From: Streptomyces sp. NBC_00237
GTDB taxonomy: Bacteria > Actinomycetota > Actinomycetes > Streptomycetales > Streptomycetaceae
Assembly: GCF_026342435.1 (NCBI RefSeq)
Contig: NZ_JAPEMT010000002.1
Span: 186,001 to 250,000 of the forward strand
Length of the DNA stretch: 64,000 bases
Reading direction: 5' to 3'
The number at the start of each line of letters is the position of its first letter. Position 1 is the first letter of the stretch. Below the pieces are notes generated by a model. The model ran no database searches, was not told where the DNA came from, and worked only from the letters and a program-made list of their open reading frames with translations. The translations under genes were made by a program, and so were the position numbers. Below, piece by piece: positions 1 through 9,129 of the stretch.

Positions 1-1046
1 GTGTCCCGTGGGCGGCCGACCGGGAGTCCGGTGACTTCGAACTGGCCCTGAAGGTCCGGCGCGCCCTGGGCGCGCCGGGGAACTTCCACACCGTGTCGGT
101 GGCCCTCCTCGCATCCGGGGAGACCCGTTTCGCCTCGCTCGGCACGGGGCGCACGGACGCCGGGGGGCCCGCGACGCCGGACACCTCCTTCGAGACCGGT
201 TCGGTGGCGAAGGTCTTCACCGGCATGCTGCTGGCCGCGCTCGACGGGGCGGGCACCGTTTCGGCGGACCAGTCGGTGGCCTCGGCGCTGCCGGACGCGC
301 GGTTCGCGCACGCCGGGGCCGCGTCGGCGACGCTGGCCGAACTCGCCTCGCACCGCTCGGGGTTGCCGAGGCTGCACCATCGGGCGGGCCTGCTCACCAA
401 CCTGCGGCTGGCGCTCGCCGTCGCGCGCGGCCGTGATCCGTACCGGGCCATGGGCGTCGCGGAATTCCTCAGGCACGCCGTCGCGGTGGCACCGACGCAG
501 GCGCGCGGCACCTTCGCGTACTCGAACCTGGGGATGTCCCTGCTCGGCCACACTCTCGGCGCGCACGTCGAGGGCGGCTATCCGGCTTTGCTGGAGCGGG
601 AGTTGCTCGCCCCGCTCGGGATGAGCGCCACCGAGGTGCGGACGACGTACGAGCCCGTCAAGCCCATTGCCTCCTTCGCGGGACCGCACGCTCACACCGG
701 CAAGGCCCTCACCCCGTGGATCTCCGCGGGGTACGCGCCCGCCGGTGTCGGCATGCGGTCGACGGCGCGGGATCTGTCACTGCTGATCCGGGCGATGCTG
801 GAGGGGAACGCGCCCGGCGCGGACGCCGCCCGTCCCCGCTACGCCGCGGACGGCGACCGGGTCGGGTTCGGCTGGATCACATCGGCGCGTGACGGGCGCG
901 CGTTCACCTGGCACAACGGGGCGACGGACGGCTCGCGTTCCTTCGTCGGCTTCGACCGGGAGCGCGGACGGGGGGTCGTGCTGCTCAGCAATACGGACCA
1001 GGACGTCGACGCGGTCGGCGCGCGGCTGGTGCTGGACGACGACTGA
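1..1046 (+). CDS. Serine hydrolase, beta-lactamase class C fold (5' partial)
   Basis: The reading frame is open from base 3 with no stop, so the N-terminus lies outside the window; an internal GTG at 93 is not a convincing start. The protein has the three motifs of the class C beta-lactamase / DD-peptidase fold: SVAK (SxxK nucleophile), YSN (YxN) and HNG (HxG-type third motif). Members include esterases, D-aminopeptidases and penicillin-binding-like hydrolases, so the substrate cannot be named. The gene ends 28 bases from the convergent C39-like gene. A true resistance beta-lactamase is possible but less likely than a general serine hydrolase. Confidence 0.85.
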   Translation, partial: VPWAADRESGDFELALKVRRALGAPGNFHTVSVALLASGETRFASLGTGRTDAGGPATPDTSFETGSVAKVFTGMLLAALDGAGTVSADQSVASALPDARFAHAGAASATLAELASHRSGLPRLHHRAGLLTNLRLALAVARGRDPYRAMGVAEFLRHAVAVAPTQARGTFAYSNLGMSLLGHTLGAHVEGGYPALLERELLAPLGMSATEVRTTYEPVKPIASFAGPHAHTGKALTPWISAGYAPAGVGMRSTARDLSLLIRAMLEGNAPGADAARPRYAADGDRVGFGWITSARDGRAFTWHNGATDGSRSFVGFDRERGRGVVLLSNTDQDVDAVGARLVLDDD

Positions 1047-1074
1047 GGCCCCGCCAGGGTCGATTGACAGTGTG

Positions 1075-1731
1075 TCAGGTCGTGCGACCGCCCAGGACCA
1101 CGCCCCGGCCCGCGTAGAAGCGGTGCAGTTCGGACCACGGGATGCGGGCGAACTCCTGGGAGCGGCCGTGGAATCCGGACGGGTTGTGGACGAGGAGCGC
1201 CTCGGCGTCGTAGCCGACGGCGAGGACCAGGTGGCCGCCCCTGCGGGGCGGATCGGTCGGCGGCAGTTCCCGTACGGAAGGGTGGACGGAAAGCATCAAC
1301 AGCCGCCCCTGAGCGAGGAGTTGGCGGATCTCTTCGACGGGGAGACCGGGCCGCGACTCTGCGGTGAGCGGCCAGCTCGCCTCGGCGTGTCGGGCGAACG
1401 GGGCGTAGATCAGCCCGTCGAGGCCGCCGTCCGCACGTCGTACGTACGCGCCCGCCTCGACGCAGGCGGCGGCCAGTTCCATAGCCGTGGGGACGGGCAG
1501 GTTCCAGTGGGCGAGGGTCATGCGCAGACAGGCCATGCCGCACAGCCGCCAGGACCACCAGTCGTACTCCTGGGGCGACCGCGCCCCGTAGGCGCGCCAC
1601 AACGGGTCCTCGGTGGCCGGGAGCCGGCGGGTGACGATCGCCTCGGCCAGTTCGGGCGAGGCCCACTGGGAGAAGTACGGGACCGGGTGGACGACGGTGC
1701 CCGGGAGAGCCGTGGTGCTGGAGGTGCGCAT
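1075..1731 (-). CDS. C39-like putative cysteine peptidase
   Basis: A 218-aa protein with the layout of a papain-like C39 domain: a candidate nucleophile in WRLCGMAC (about residues 62-68), a His in GGHLVLAVGYD and an Asn in VHNPSG near the C-terminus. No signal peptide or membrane segment is evident, so it is probably cytoplasmic. The ATG at 1731 is chosen over an in-frame GTG at 1779 because the extension runs through a GC-rich inverted repeat. It follows the metallophosphoesterase gene on the same strand but is separated by that hairpin. The substrate is unknown, and a non-peptidase role is possible. Confidence 0.65.
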   Translation of the reverse strand: MRTSSTTALPGTVVHPVPYFSQWASPELAEAIVTRRLPATEDPLWRAYGARSPQEYDWWSWRLCGMACLRMTLAHWNLPVPTAMELAAACVEAGAYVRRADGGLDGLIYAPFARHAEASWPLTAESRPGLPVEEIRQLLAQGRLLMLSVHPSVRELPPTDPPRRGGHLVLAVGYDAEALLVHNPSGFHGRSQEFARIPWSELHRFYAGRGVVLGGRTT

Positions 1732-1759
1732 GGTCGCCCATTGTGCCGCGCGGGTACGG

Positions 1760-1788
1760 CCCCGGGGCGGGCGGGTCACGCCCCGGGG
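1760..1788. terminator. Inverted repeat between metallophosphoesterase and C39-like gene
   Basis: Perfect 10-bp arms (CCCCGGGGCG and its complement) flank a 9-base loop. The repeat sits just past the metallophosphoesterase stop and before the C39-like start. There is no T-run, so it is a possible GC-hairpin terminator or a pause site. Confidence 0.4.
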
Positions 1789-1826
1789 ACCGGCCGCCGG
1801 CCGGGTACCGGCCGGTCGGGTGCCGA

Positions 1827-3077
1827 TCAGCCGCGCGCCGCTCCGGCGGGCTCCGCCTCCCTGGCGTGTACGGGCGTGGTGGTACGGGTGGTGTGGGCGA
1901 GGCGGGCAGTACGGGTGGGGACGTCGACCGTGTAGGCGTCCACGGTCATCGCCCGGTCGGAGACCTTGAGCACCATGAAGCCGTGGTCGGAGAAGTTCTG
2001 CCAGGTGGCCGGGTGGTTCGCATGGGCCTTGCCGTCACCGGACTTGGAGGAGGCCCCGCAGACGATCTGCCGGGTTCCGGCGGTGCGCGTGGTGGGCTCC
2101 AGGAGCTGGAGGGTGTGGTCGTGGCCGGAGAGGATCAGGTCGGCGCGGCCGACGACGACCTCTTCGTAGAGCTCCTTGAGGTGGATGCCACGGGTGTAGT
2201 GGCCGATCAGGAAGCCGTCGTACGTACCGGCGCTGCCGTGCTTGCCGTTGTTGAGGTACGGGTGGTGGCCGATGACCACCTTCCAGCGGGCGCGCGAGGC
2301 GCCCAGCGCACCGTCGAGCCAGGCGCGTTGGGCCCGCATGTAGGGGCCGTTCCAGTAGTAGTGCGGGTCGAGCTGGGCGACGGTGGAGGCGACCGGGTTG
2401 GTGTCGAGGGCGAAGAACTCGATCACGGGGTCGGTGCCGCCTGCGGGGAGGGCGGCGGTGTAGTAGCGGCTGGGCATGTACCAGCGGCGCGAGGAGCGGG
2501 CGTAGGAGACCTCGCGGTCGCCTCGGGAGGGGTCGCCGCCGCTGCCGGGGATCAGGCCCGAGCAGTCGTGGTTGCCGAGGACCATCAGCCAGGGGATGTC
2601 GATGCCGGTGTTGGGCTCTTCGAACTTGGTCTGGAACTCGGAGTCGGTGTCGGACTCGGGGCCGTTCTCGTAGATGTTGTCGCCGAGGCCGACGGCCAGG
2701 CCGATGCCCTCGCGGCGGCAGACCTCGCGGGCGGCCGCGGCGACGGCGTGCTGCTCCTCCTCGCCCGTGCCCGCGTCTCCGGTGACGAGGATCGCGAACT
2801 CACCGTCGGAGTTGGGGCGTTCGGGGAAGGGGAAAGTGTCGACGGCAGCGGCGCGGGGCCGGACGGCTTGCGGGGTACGGGCCCCCGCCGCGGCCGTTCC
2901 CGGCAGCACGGCGAGTGCCGCTCCGGCGGCCGCGCCGCCCAGCAGGGCGCGTCTGCGCACCGTGCTCATGGCACGGACGCGGTCGCCGACGGACCCGTCG
3001 GCCAGCTCGGGTTCGGCACGCAGCCACTGTTCTTCGCTGAGGTCGGGGCGGGGAGGGATGAGGTCGTCGTCGCACAT
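1827..3077 (-). CDS. Tat-exported metallophosphoesterase
   Basis: A 416-aa calcineurin-like phosphoesterase of the purple/type-5 acid phosphatase kind. Metal-binding blocks appear in order: GDAG, GDNIYENG, GNHD, GHHPY and GHDH. About 40 residues from the start there is a twin-arginine signal (TVRRRALLGG followed by an Ala-rich hydrophobic stretch), so the folded enzyme is probably exported through Tat and acts on extracellular phosphate esters. The ATG at 3077 is preferred because a GGGAA element lies upstream; an ATG at 3095 is an alternative. Long upstream extensions are not supported. Confidence 0.85.
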   Translation of the reverse strand: MCDDDLIPPRPDLSEEQWLRAEPELADGSVGDRVRAMSTVRRRALLGGAAAGAALAVLPGTAAAGARTPQAVRPRAAAVDTFPFPERPNSDGEFAILVTGDAGTGEEEQHAVAAAAREVCRREGIGLAVGLGDNIYENGPESDTDSEFQTKFEEPNTGIDIPWLMVLGNHDCSGLIPGSGGDPSRGDREVSYARSSRRWYMPSRYYTAALPAGGTDPVIEFFALDTNPVASTVAQLDPHYYWNGPYMRAQRAWLDGALGASRARWKVVIGHHPYLNNGKHGSAGTYDGFLIGHYTRGIHLKELYEEVVVGRADLILSGHDHTLQLLEPTTRTAGTRQIVCGASSKSGDGKAHANHPATWQNFSDHGFMVLKVSDRAMTVDAYTVDVPTRTARLAHTTRTTTPVHAREAEPAGAARG

Positions 3078-3352
3078 GTATGCGTTTTCCCACATCACGG
3101 CGGAAGGACGGGAGTCAGAAAGGCGAACGCGGGGCGGAGGTATGGAGGCGACTTTGTGTACGGAGCCGGACGGGGGCGGGGCTTGGGCGGATCGCGGCGG
3201 ATTTGCGCGCCTCCGGGAGGACCTCGTACCAGCCAGCGCCGGTAGAAGGTCATCGCGTCCCGGGCCGAGCAAGAAGTGAGCAGCCAGCTGCGGCCGTCCG
3301 GGGCGGCCCCTCCGCAGAGCGTGGCCAGGAGGCAAGATTTCCCCAAACTATT

Positions 3353-3374
3353 TCTGCAAAATTACTTTTGCAGA
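3353..3374. promoter_or_regulatory. 22-bp palindrome, likely operator of the ArsR-MFS operon
   Basis: Perfect 9-bp arms, TCTGCAAAA and TTTTGCAGA, are separated by TTAC. The site is AT-rich in a very GC-rich context and lies 29 bases before the ATG of the ArsR-type regulator. It is the expected position for an autoregulatory operator. Confidence 0.7.
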
Positions 3375-3402
3375 GTGCGGGTTCCCGCTTACGCTGCCGC
3401 AC

Positions 3403-4065
3403 ATGGTCAACGAAGAGCACGCGGAAGAACCGGCCGGACGGGAACGCGTCCTTGATCCGACGCAGGACGCGGCGGCCCTCAAGGCCCTCACCCACCCCCT
3501 GCGCATCCGGCTGCTCGGGCTGCTGCGACAGCACGGGCCGGGCACGGCGAGCGAACTGGCGGCCAGGACCGGAGAGTCGTCCGCCTCGACCAGCTACCAC
3601 CTGAGAGTGCTGGCCAAGTACGCGTTCGTCGAGGAGGCGGAGCACCGGGACGGGCGGGAGCGGCGCTGGCAGTCCGTACACACCATGACCACGTGGAACA
3701 ACGAGGCCATGGAAGCCACCCCGGAGAGCCGTGCCTTCGTCGACTTCATGCGCAGGCGCCAGATCGACCACCTGCGGTTGGCGCTGGTCCAACACGAAGC
3801 GGACATGGCGGGCGGTCGGCTCGGACCCGAGTGGACCGAACCGTCCGGGATCAGCGACGCGATGCCCCGGCTGACCCCCGAGTCGCTGAACGAGCTGCGG
3901 GTGGCGTACGAGGCGAAGCTGGACGAGCTCACCGCGCGCGACGAGAAGGACCCGCGCGCGGAACAGGTCATCGCCGTGATCGCCGGGTTCCCTCTCGCTG
4001 ACCCCAACCATCCTTCCCCTGAGGCAACTCCCGGGATGCCGGACAATTCTGACAGAGCGTCATGA
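3403..4065 (+). CDS. ArsR-type winged-helix transcriptional regulator
   Basis: A 220-aa protein. Residues about 25-90 form an ArsR/HTH_20-type winged helix: LKALTHPLRIRLLGLL leads into a helix-turn-helix with the recognition stretch SASTSYHLRVL. The C-terminal half is charged and helical and may be a dimer or effector domain. No metal-binding CxC motif is present, so it is unlikely to sense arsenic. The gene overlaps the following MFS gene by ATGA, so the two are co-translated, and a palindrome lies immediately upstream. The likely role is autoregulated control of the pump in response to an unknown ligand. Confidence 0.85.
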   Translation: MVNEEHAEEPAGRERVLDPTQDAAALKALTHPLRIRLLGLLRQHGPGTASELAARTGESSASTSYHLRVLAKYAFVEEAEHRDGRERRWQSVHTMTTWNNEAMEATPESRAFVDFMRRRQIDHLRLALVQHEADMAGGRLGPEWTEPSGISDAMPRLTPESLNELRVAYEAKLDELTARDEKDPRAEQVIAVIAGFPLADPNHPSPEATPGMPDNSDRAS

Positions 4066-5423
4066 CCGGGCCCTCCCTCCTGGTGGCCGAGCCCCCCGCG
4101 CTGCGCACCGCGCGCCGCCGGTACACGGCCGTGACGTTGCTCTTCTGGCTGCCGATCGGCCTGGGGGTCGGCACTGCCGTCCTCCTCTTCTCCGAACGCG
4201 GCCTCGGCCCGGCCGCGGTCGCCTCGTGCTACGCAGCGCACTCGATCACCGCCGCCCTGCTGGAGCTGCCCACGGGCGGGCTCTCCGACGTGCTGGGCCG
4301 CCGCCCGGTGCTGGCAGCGGCCGGGCTGCTCAACGTCGCCGCCCTGGCGCTCCAGGCCGTGGGCACCTCGCACACACTGCTGGTCGTCGGCATGGCACTG
4401 ATGGGGGCGGCGCGGGCACTGTCGAGCGGGCCCGCGGAGTCCTGGTACGTGGACACGGTGCACGCCCACGCCGGGCCGGACGCGGACCTGCGCACCGGGC
4501 TGGCGCGCGGCAGCTCCGCGCAGTCCGCCGGGCTGGCGATCGGCACCCTGTCCGGCGGCGCGCTGCCGTGGCTGCTCGGGCTGGGCCCCAACCTCGGGGC
4601 CCGGCTGTCCGAGGCGACAGGCGGGGCCGTACTCCCCTTGTCCGTACCGAAGTTGATCGGTGCGGCGGTCGAGGTCTGCTTCGTCCTGTACGTGCTCTCC
4701 GCCCTGCGTGAGCCGCCGAGGACCCCGACGACACTGCGCGCGATCTTCCGCGACGTGCCCGCGACGATGACGGGCGGCGTACGTCTGGGGATGAGCGAGG
4801 CGACGGTCCGCCGGGTGCTGCTCACCGCCGGGGCGACCGGGGTCGGCTTCTCCGCGGTCGAGCTGCTCGCGCCGGGGCGGGCCGCGGGTGTCACGGGGGC
4901 CGCGGAGTCGGGTGCGGTGCTGTACTCGGCACTGGCCTGCGTGGGATTCGCGGTGGCCGGGATCGGCGCCTCGCTCGCTCCGCTGACGGCGCGGGTGGCC
5001 CGCAGCGGGGAGCGGGCGGTGCTGGTCAGCCTGGCGGTAGCGGCGTGCGGGCTGTTGCTGCTGGCGGGGACGGCGGCGTTCGGGGGGCCTCTGGCCCTGG
5101 GTCTGGCGGCGCTCGGGTTCGTGGTGTTCTACCTGGGGGTCGGATCGGCGGGACCGAGCGAGAACGAGCTGCTGCACCGCCGGGTGTCGAGCAAGCAGCG
5201 CGCCACGGCACTGTCGGTGCAGTCGCTGTGCCTCCAGCTCATGGCGGCTACGGGCGGGTTGGCGCTGGGAACCCTGCCGGTGGGACCCTGGCCGTGGCTG
5301 CTGGGCGGCGGCGTGATGGTGGTGGGAGCGCTGCTGTGGGCGCGGCGGGCCCCGGCGGGGGCGGCGTCGGGGGCTGCTGGATTTCCGGTGTCGGATGGCG
5401 TCGTACTCCCCCGTACCGGCTGA
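4062..5423 (+). CDS. MFS transporter next to ArsR-type regulator
   Basis: A 453-aa integral membrane protein with about 12 hydrophobic segments. The first intracellular loop GGLSDVLGRRPVL matches the MFS motif A pattern. It starts inside the regulator's stop codon (ATGA overlap), and this regulator-plus-pump pairing is typical of drug or metabolite efflux. The substrate cannot be inferred. The last 40 residues are Ala/Gly-rich and probably cytoplasmic. Confidence 0.85.
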   Translation: MTGPSLLVAEPPALRTARRRYTAVTLLFWLPIGLGVGTAVLLFSERGLGPAAVASCYAAHSITAALLELPTGGLSDVLGRRPVLAAAGLLNVAALALQAVGTSHTLLVVGMALMGAARALSSGPAESWYVDTVHAHAGPDADLRTGLARGSSAQSAGLAIGTLSGGALPWLLGLGPNLGARLSEATGGAVLPLSVPKLIGAAVEVCFVLYVLSALREPPRTPTTLRAIFRDVPATMTGGVRLGMSEATVRRVLLTAGATGVGFSAVELLAPGRAAGVTGAAESGAVLYSALACVGFAVAGIGASLAPLTARVARSGERAVLVSLAVAACGLLLLAGTAAFGGPLALGLAALGFVVFYLGVGSAGPSENELLHRRVSSKQRATALSVQSLCLQLMAATGGLALGTLPVGPWPWLLGGGVMVVGALLWARRAPAGAASGAAGFPVSDGVVLPRTG

Positions 5424-5497
5424 CCCATGGGCCACAACAGGGCACGATGGCCAGGAGCACGCACCCCAACGTGCCTGTCCGACAAAGGAGTTGGCAG

Positions 5498-6334
5498 ATG
5501 ACCTCTACGCCGCCCGCCGCCGACACGGCCCCCACCCCCGACCGGATCGAGATCGACACCAGCAGGCCGCACCCCGCCCGCGTCTACGACTGGTTCCTCG
5601 GCGGCAAGGACAACTACCCCGTGGACGAGGCGCTGGGGCGTCAGATCGTCTCGCTGGAACCGCAGACCAAGTACTGCGCCCGGCACAACCGTTGGTTCAT
5701 GCAGCGCGCCACCCGCCACCTGGCCAGGACCGGCACCCGCCAGTTCCTGGACATCGGCGCCGGGATACCCACCGTCCCCAACCTGCACACCGTCGCCCAG
5801 CGGGTGAACCCCGAGGCGCGCGTCGTGTACGTCGACAACGACCCGATCGTCCTCGCCCACGCTGAGGCGCTGCTGAACAGCACCCCCGAGGGGGCGACCG
5901 CCTACCTCCAGGCGGACGCCCGCGAGCCGGACCGGATCGCCCGACTGGCCCGTGACGTACTGGACTTCACGGAGCCCGTCGCGGTGTCGCTGATCGCGCT
6001 GCTCCACTTCGTCCCGGACGCGGACGGGGCGTACGACGTGGTGGGGCGGCTCGTGGACGCGCTGCCGTCCGGGAGCCATCTCGTACTGACGCAGCTCGCG
6101 GGCGACGTCGACGTTGAGCGGACCCGGCAGGCGGTCGCGATGTACCGGGCCGGCGGGGTGACGCTCGTACCGAGGACGCGGGAGGAGACCGAACGGTTCT
6201 TCACCTCGAACGGGCTCGACCTGGTGGACCCGGGCGTCGTCTGGCTGCCGGACTGGCGGCCGCACCTCGGGGTGGGTGAGGAGCGGGACGGGACTGCGGT
6301 GCCGCTGTACGCGGGAGTCGGCCGCAAGCCGTAG
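5498..6334 (+). CDS. SAM-dependent methyltransferase, DUF574 (SAV2177) family
   Basis: A 278-aa protein of the actinobacterial DUF574 family, a Rossmann-fold methyltransferase. The characteristic N-terminal block RPHPARVYDWFLGGKDNY is followed by the SAM motif FLDIGAGIPT and an acidic strand end VVYVDNDP. The ATG at 5498 is fixed by a strong AAAGGAG seven bases upstream; a longer in-frame reading is spurious. Streptomyces genomes carry many paralogues, often of unknown substrate. It stands alone here. Confidence 0.9.
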   Translation: MTSTPPAADTAPTPDRIEIDTSRPHPARVYDWFLGGKDNYPVDEALGRQIVSLEPQTKYCARHNRWFMQRATRHLARTGTRQFLDIGAGIPTVPNLHTVAQRVNPEARVVYVDNDPIVLAHAEALLNSTPEGATAYLQADAREPDRIARLARDVLDFTEPVAVSLIALLHFVPDADGAYDVVGRLVDALPSGSHLVLTQLAGDVDVERTRQAVAMYRAGGVTLVPRTREETERFFTSNGLDLVDPGVVWLPDWRPHLGVGEERDGTAVPLYAGVGRKP

Positions 6335-6564
6335 CCGACGGCAGGGGCGCGGTGCGGATGCGGCAGGATGACGTCCGCACCGGACGGCCCGTCAGGGACG
6401 GCGCCCGTTCCGGTGTACCCGTGCGACCGGAATGAGCAGGTACTCAAGGTGACGACACCTCATATATGCCGCCCCCAGGGGCAATTCGACCGACGCCGTG
6501 CCGTGCTTCCGAGGGAGCGCTATGCGGTGGCGGTCCTCGTCGGGGCGAACCGGGGAGCGTACTG

Positions 6565-7677
6565 ATGGAGCGCGCGCTCGCCCTGGGCGACCTGGTCGTC
6601 GCCGGAATCGCGGTGGCCGCGGGGCTCCTCGCCGCCCTCCTGCTGCGGATGCTGCTGCGCTGGCTGGGCGAGCGGGCCAGCCGTACGCGGTGGAGCGGTG
6701 ACGACGTGATGGTGGATGCCGTACGGACCCTGGTCCCGGTCGCCGCCGTCGCCGCCGGTATCGCGGTCGCCGCGGCGGCGCTGCCGCTGACCGCCCGTAC
6801 CGGACAGAACGTGTCCCGGGTGCTGACCGCCCTGCTGATCATGGCGGCCACCCTCACCGCGGCCCGGATCGCCACCGGGCTGGTGCGCTCGGTGGCGCAG
6901 TCCCGGTCCGGCGTGGCCGGGTCGGCGACGATCTTCGCGAACATCACACGCGTCGTGGTCGTCGCGATGGGCTTCCTGGTGCTGCTCCAGACGCTGGGGG
7001 TCTCGATCGCCCCGCTGCTGACCGCGCTCGGTGTCGGCGGCCTGGCGGTCGCACTGGCGCTCCAGGACACCCTGGCGAACCTCTTCGCGGGCGTGCACAT
7101 CCTGGCGTCGAAGACGGTGCGGCCCGGCGACTACATCCGGCTCAGCAGTGGGGAGGAGGGCTATGTCGTGGACATCAACTGGCGCAACACCGTCGTGCGG
7201 CAGCTCTCCAACAACCTGGTGATCATCCCGAACATCCAGCTCGCGGGCACCAACATGACGAACTACAGCCGCCCCGAGCAGGAGCTCCAGATCAACGTGC
7301 AGGTAGGGGTCGCGTACAACAGCGACCTGGAGCACGTCGAGCGGGTGACGACGGAGGTCGTCGCGGAGGTCATGAAGGAGATCACCGGCGCGGTGCCCGA
7401 GCACGAGCCCGCGGTGCGCTTCCACACCTTCGGGGACTCGCGGATCGGGTTCACGGTGATCCTGGGCGTGGGCGAGTTCAGCGACCAGTACCGGGTCAAG
7501 CACGAGTTCATCAAGCGGCTGCACCAGCGGTACCTGGCGGAGGGCATCCGGGTGCCGGCTCCGGCGCGGAACGTGACCGTGGTGCAGGGGGAGCCCCGGG
7601 AGGATCTCGCTCCGTTGCTCTCGACGGGGATTCCGCAGCAGCGGAGCGGCTCGGCGCAGGAGCCGTCGGCTCCGTAG
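6565..7677 (+). CDS. Mechanosensitive ion channel, MscS family
   Basis: A 370-aa protein with four to five N-terminal membrane segments. The pore-lining helix LGVGGLAVALALQDTLAN is followed by the MscS beta domain (GDYIRL, VDINWRNT, VIIPNIQL). The C-terminal soluble domain ends in a short Ser/Pro/Gln-rich tail. MscS channels open under membrane tension to release solutes after osmotic downshock. The ATG at 6565 has GGGGAG eight bases upstream. A strong hairpin follows the stop. Confidence 0.92.
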   Translation: MERALALGDLVVAGIAVAAGLLAALLLRMLLRWLGERASRTRWSGDDVMVDAVRTLVPVAAVAAGIAVAAAALPLTARTGQNVSRVLTALLIMAATLTAARIATGLVRSVAQSRSGVAGSATIFANITRVVVVAMGFLVLLQTLGVSIAPLLTALGVGGLAVALALQDTLANLFAGVHILASKTVRPGDYIRLSSGEEGYVVDINWRNTVVRQLSNNLVIIPNIQLAGTNMTNYSRPEQELQINVQVGVAYNSDLEHVERVTTEVVAEVMKEITGAVPEHEPAVRFHTFGDSRIGFTVILGVGEFSDQYRVKHEFIKRLHQRYLAEGIRVPAPARNVTVVQGEPREDLAPLLSTGIPQQRSGSAQEPSAP

Positions 7678-7690
7678 GGGACCGAGGGGT

Positions 7691-7726
7691 GCCTCCGCCC
7701 GGCGTCCAGGGGCGCCGGGCGGAGGC
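7691..7726 (+). terminator. Hairpin terminator after mscS-like gene
   Basis: A perfect 14-bp stem (GCCTCCGCCCGGCG and its complement) with an 8-base loop begins 14 bases after the MscS stop. No long T-tract follows, as is common in Streptomyces. Confidence 0.7.
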
Positions 7727-7804
7727 GGTTCGGACCTCCCGTGAAGGTGCGGTATTGTTCTCATGCGCGCCCAGCCAGGGGGAAAGCCCAGGTCAGACGC
7801 GCAC

Positions 7805-7881
<77 letters not shown>

Positions 7882-7900
7882 GCGATTTCTCGCAGGTCGG

Positions 7901-7933
7901 AGCCCGTATCAGAGCATTCTGATACGGGCTTTT
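7901..7933 (+). terminator. Intrinsic terminator of tRNA-Pro
   Basis: A 13-base left arm (AGCCCGTATCAGA) and its complement close a short loop and are followed by a T-run. It lies directly after the tRNA and before the DUF309 gene. Confidence 0.9.
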
Positions 7934-7954
7934 CCGCATTCCCGGGAGGAAACC

Positions 7955-8455
7955 ATGGCCGAGAAGGACCGCAGTCAGGGACAGCGTGACCGGGACGGAG
8001 AGGGGCGGGCGCGCAACGCCCGGCCCCGGGACGGGCTCGGGCGGCCCCTCCCCTACGGGGCTCCGGGGGTGGAGCGGCAGCCGGAAGGGATCGTCCGCTC
8101 CCCCGACGATTCGGTGCGCGAGGCGCAGCGGCTGCTCGATGCGGGAATGCCGTTCCACGCGCACGAAGTCTTCGAGGACGCGTGGAAGGCGGGACCGGAG
8201 GACGAGGCTCCGCTGTGGCGGGCGCTGGCGCAGGTGGCGGTGGGGCTCACCCATGCGGCGCGGGGCAACGCCACGGGTGGGGCGAGGCTGCTGCTGCGCG
8301 GGGCGGCGGGGCTGGGCGCGTACGAGGGTGCGGACCACGGCATGGACCTGGGGGCGGTGGTGTCGTGGGCACGGGGACTCGCCGAGCGGGTGGGCGGGCC
8401 GGGGGCTCCGGCGGTGGACGCCGGGGCGGAGGCGCCTCGGCTGAGGGGGCGGTGA
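7955..8455 (+). CDS. DUF309 domain protein
   Basis: A 166-aa protein. After a charged, probably disordered N-terminus of about 45 residues comes the DUF309 helical core with its signature AHEVFEDAWK and later a Gly/Leu-rich helix pair. The family is widespread, cytoplasmic and of unknown biochemical function. The ATG is preceded by CGGGAGGA five bases upstream. It is transcribed toward lutC and ends 29 bases from it. Confidence 0.85.
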   Translation: MAEKDRSQGQRDRDGEGRARNARPRDGLGRPLPYGAPGVERQPEGIVRSPDDSVREAQRLLDAGMPFHAHEVFEDAWKAGPEDEAPLWRALAQVAVGLTHAARGNATGGARLLLRGAAGLGAYEGADHGMDLGAVVSWARGLAERVGGPGAPAVDAGAEAPRLRGR

Positions 8456-8484
8456 GGCGCGGGCTTGCCGGTTGGGCGTGCCGG

Positions 8485-9129
8485 TCACGCTTCGGTGAGG
8501 AGGACCACCTCCAGGGTGCGCGGGCCGTGGACGCCCTCGACCCTGTCCAGTTCGATGTCGCTCGTCGCCGAGGGGCCCGAGATCCAGGTCAGGGGGCGGG
8601 TCGGGTCCAGGCGGGGCATGGCCTGCGGGAGTGACGCGACGACCTGGGAGGGGGCGCGGACCACACAGATGTGGTGGTCGGGGACCAGGGTGATGCGGCG
8701 ACGGCCCTGGTCGGGGCTGCCGTCGAGGACGATCGTGCCGGTCTCCGCGATGGCGAGGGCGCAGCCGGTGACGACGCTCTCGACCTGGTCGAGTTCCGTG
8801 GCGGTCAGGGCCGCCCGGTCGTGGACGCGGGCCGGGTCGGCCGCGGAGAGCCAGTGCGCGGGCAGGCCCCCAGGGACGAGGACGGAGGCCGAGCCGCGTT
8901 CCGCGAGCAGGCGCGTCAGCAGGTGCGCGATGTCGTCCTCGGTGGTGCGGTGGACGATGGCCCGGTAGTCGGCGAGGTTCTCGTGGAGGAGGTCGAGGAC
9001 CGCTGCCGGGTCGTCGGGCGTGTGCGTGGTGGCGTACGAACGGAGGGGCTCGGGCGCTTCGGGGGCGTCGGCGAGAGCCGTACGGATACGGGCGAGGACG
9101 CGGGCCCGGCCGGACGTCGTCGGAGTCAT
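8485..9129 (-). CDS. lutC: Lactate utilization protein C (LUD domain)
   Basis: A 214-aa LUD (YkgG/LutC) protein, the last gene of the lut operon. Motifs include LVPGGLPAHWL, the block AIAETGTIVLD and a C-terminal GPSATSDIELDRVEGVHGP characteristic of the family. With LutA and LutB it forms the L-lactate oxidising iron-sulfur complex. The ATG at 9129 overlaps the lutB stop by ATGA; seven upstream in-frame codons are rejected. It is convergent with the DUF309 gene. Confidence 0.93.
   Translation of the reverse strand: MTPTTSGRARVLARIRTALADAPEAPEPLRSYATTHTPDDPAAVLDLLHENLADYRAIVHRTTEDDIAHLLTRLLAERGSASVLVPGGLPAHWLSAADPARVHDRAALTATELDQVESVVTGCALAIAETGTIVLDGSPDQGRRRITLVPDHHICVVRAPSQVVASLPQAMPRLDPTRPLTWISGPSATSDIELDRVEGVHGPRTLEVVLLTEA

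Noticed and set aside
1..1046. Clinical-type class C beta-lactamase
   Set aside because: The three motifs are shared by esterases and peptidases; the missing N-terminus and lack of a neighbouring regulator do not support a specific beta-lactamase call.
889..1935. Overlapping long plus-strand ORF opposite the C39-like gene
   Set aside because: It is a low-complexity Gly/Arg-rich antisense reading, typical of high-GC DNA, with no recognisable domain and no ribosome site.
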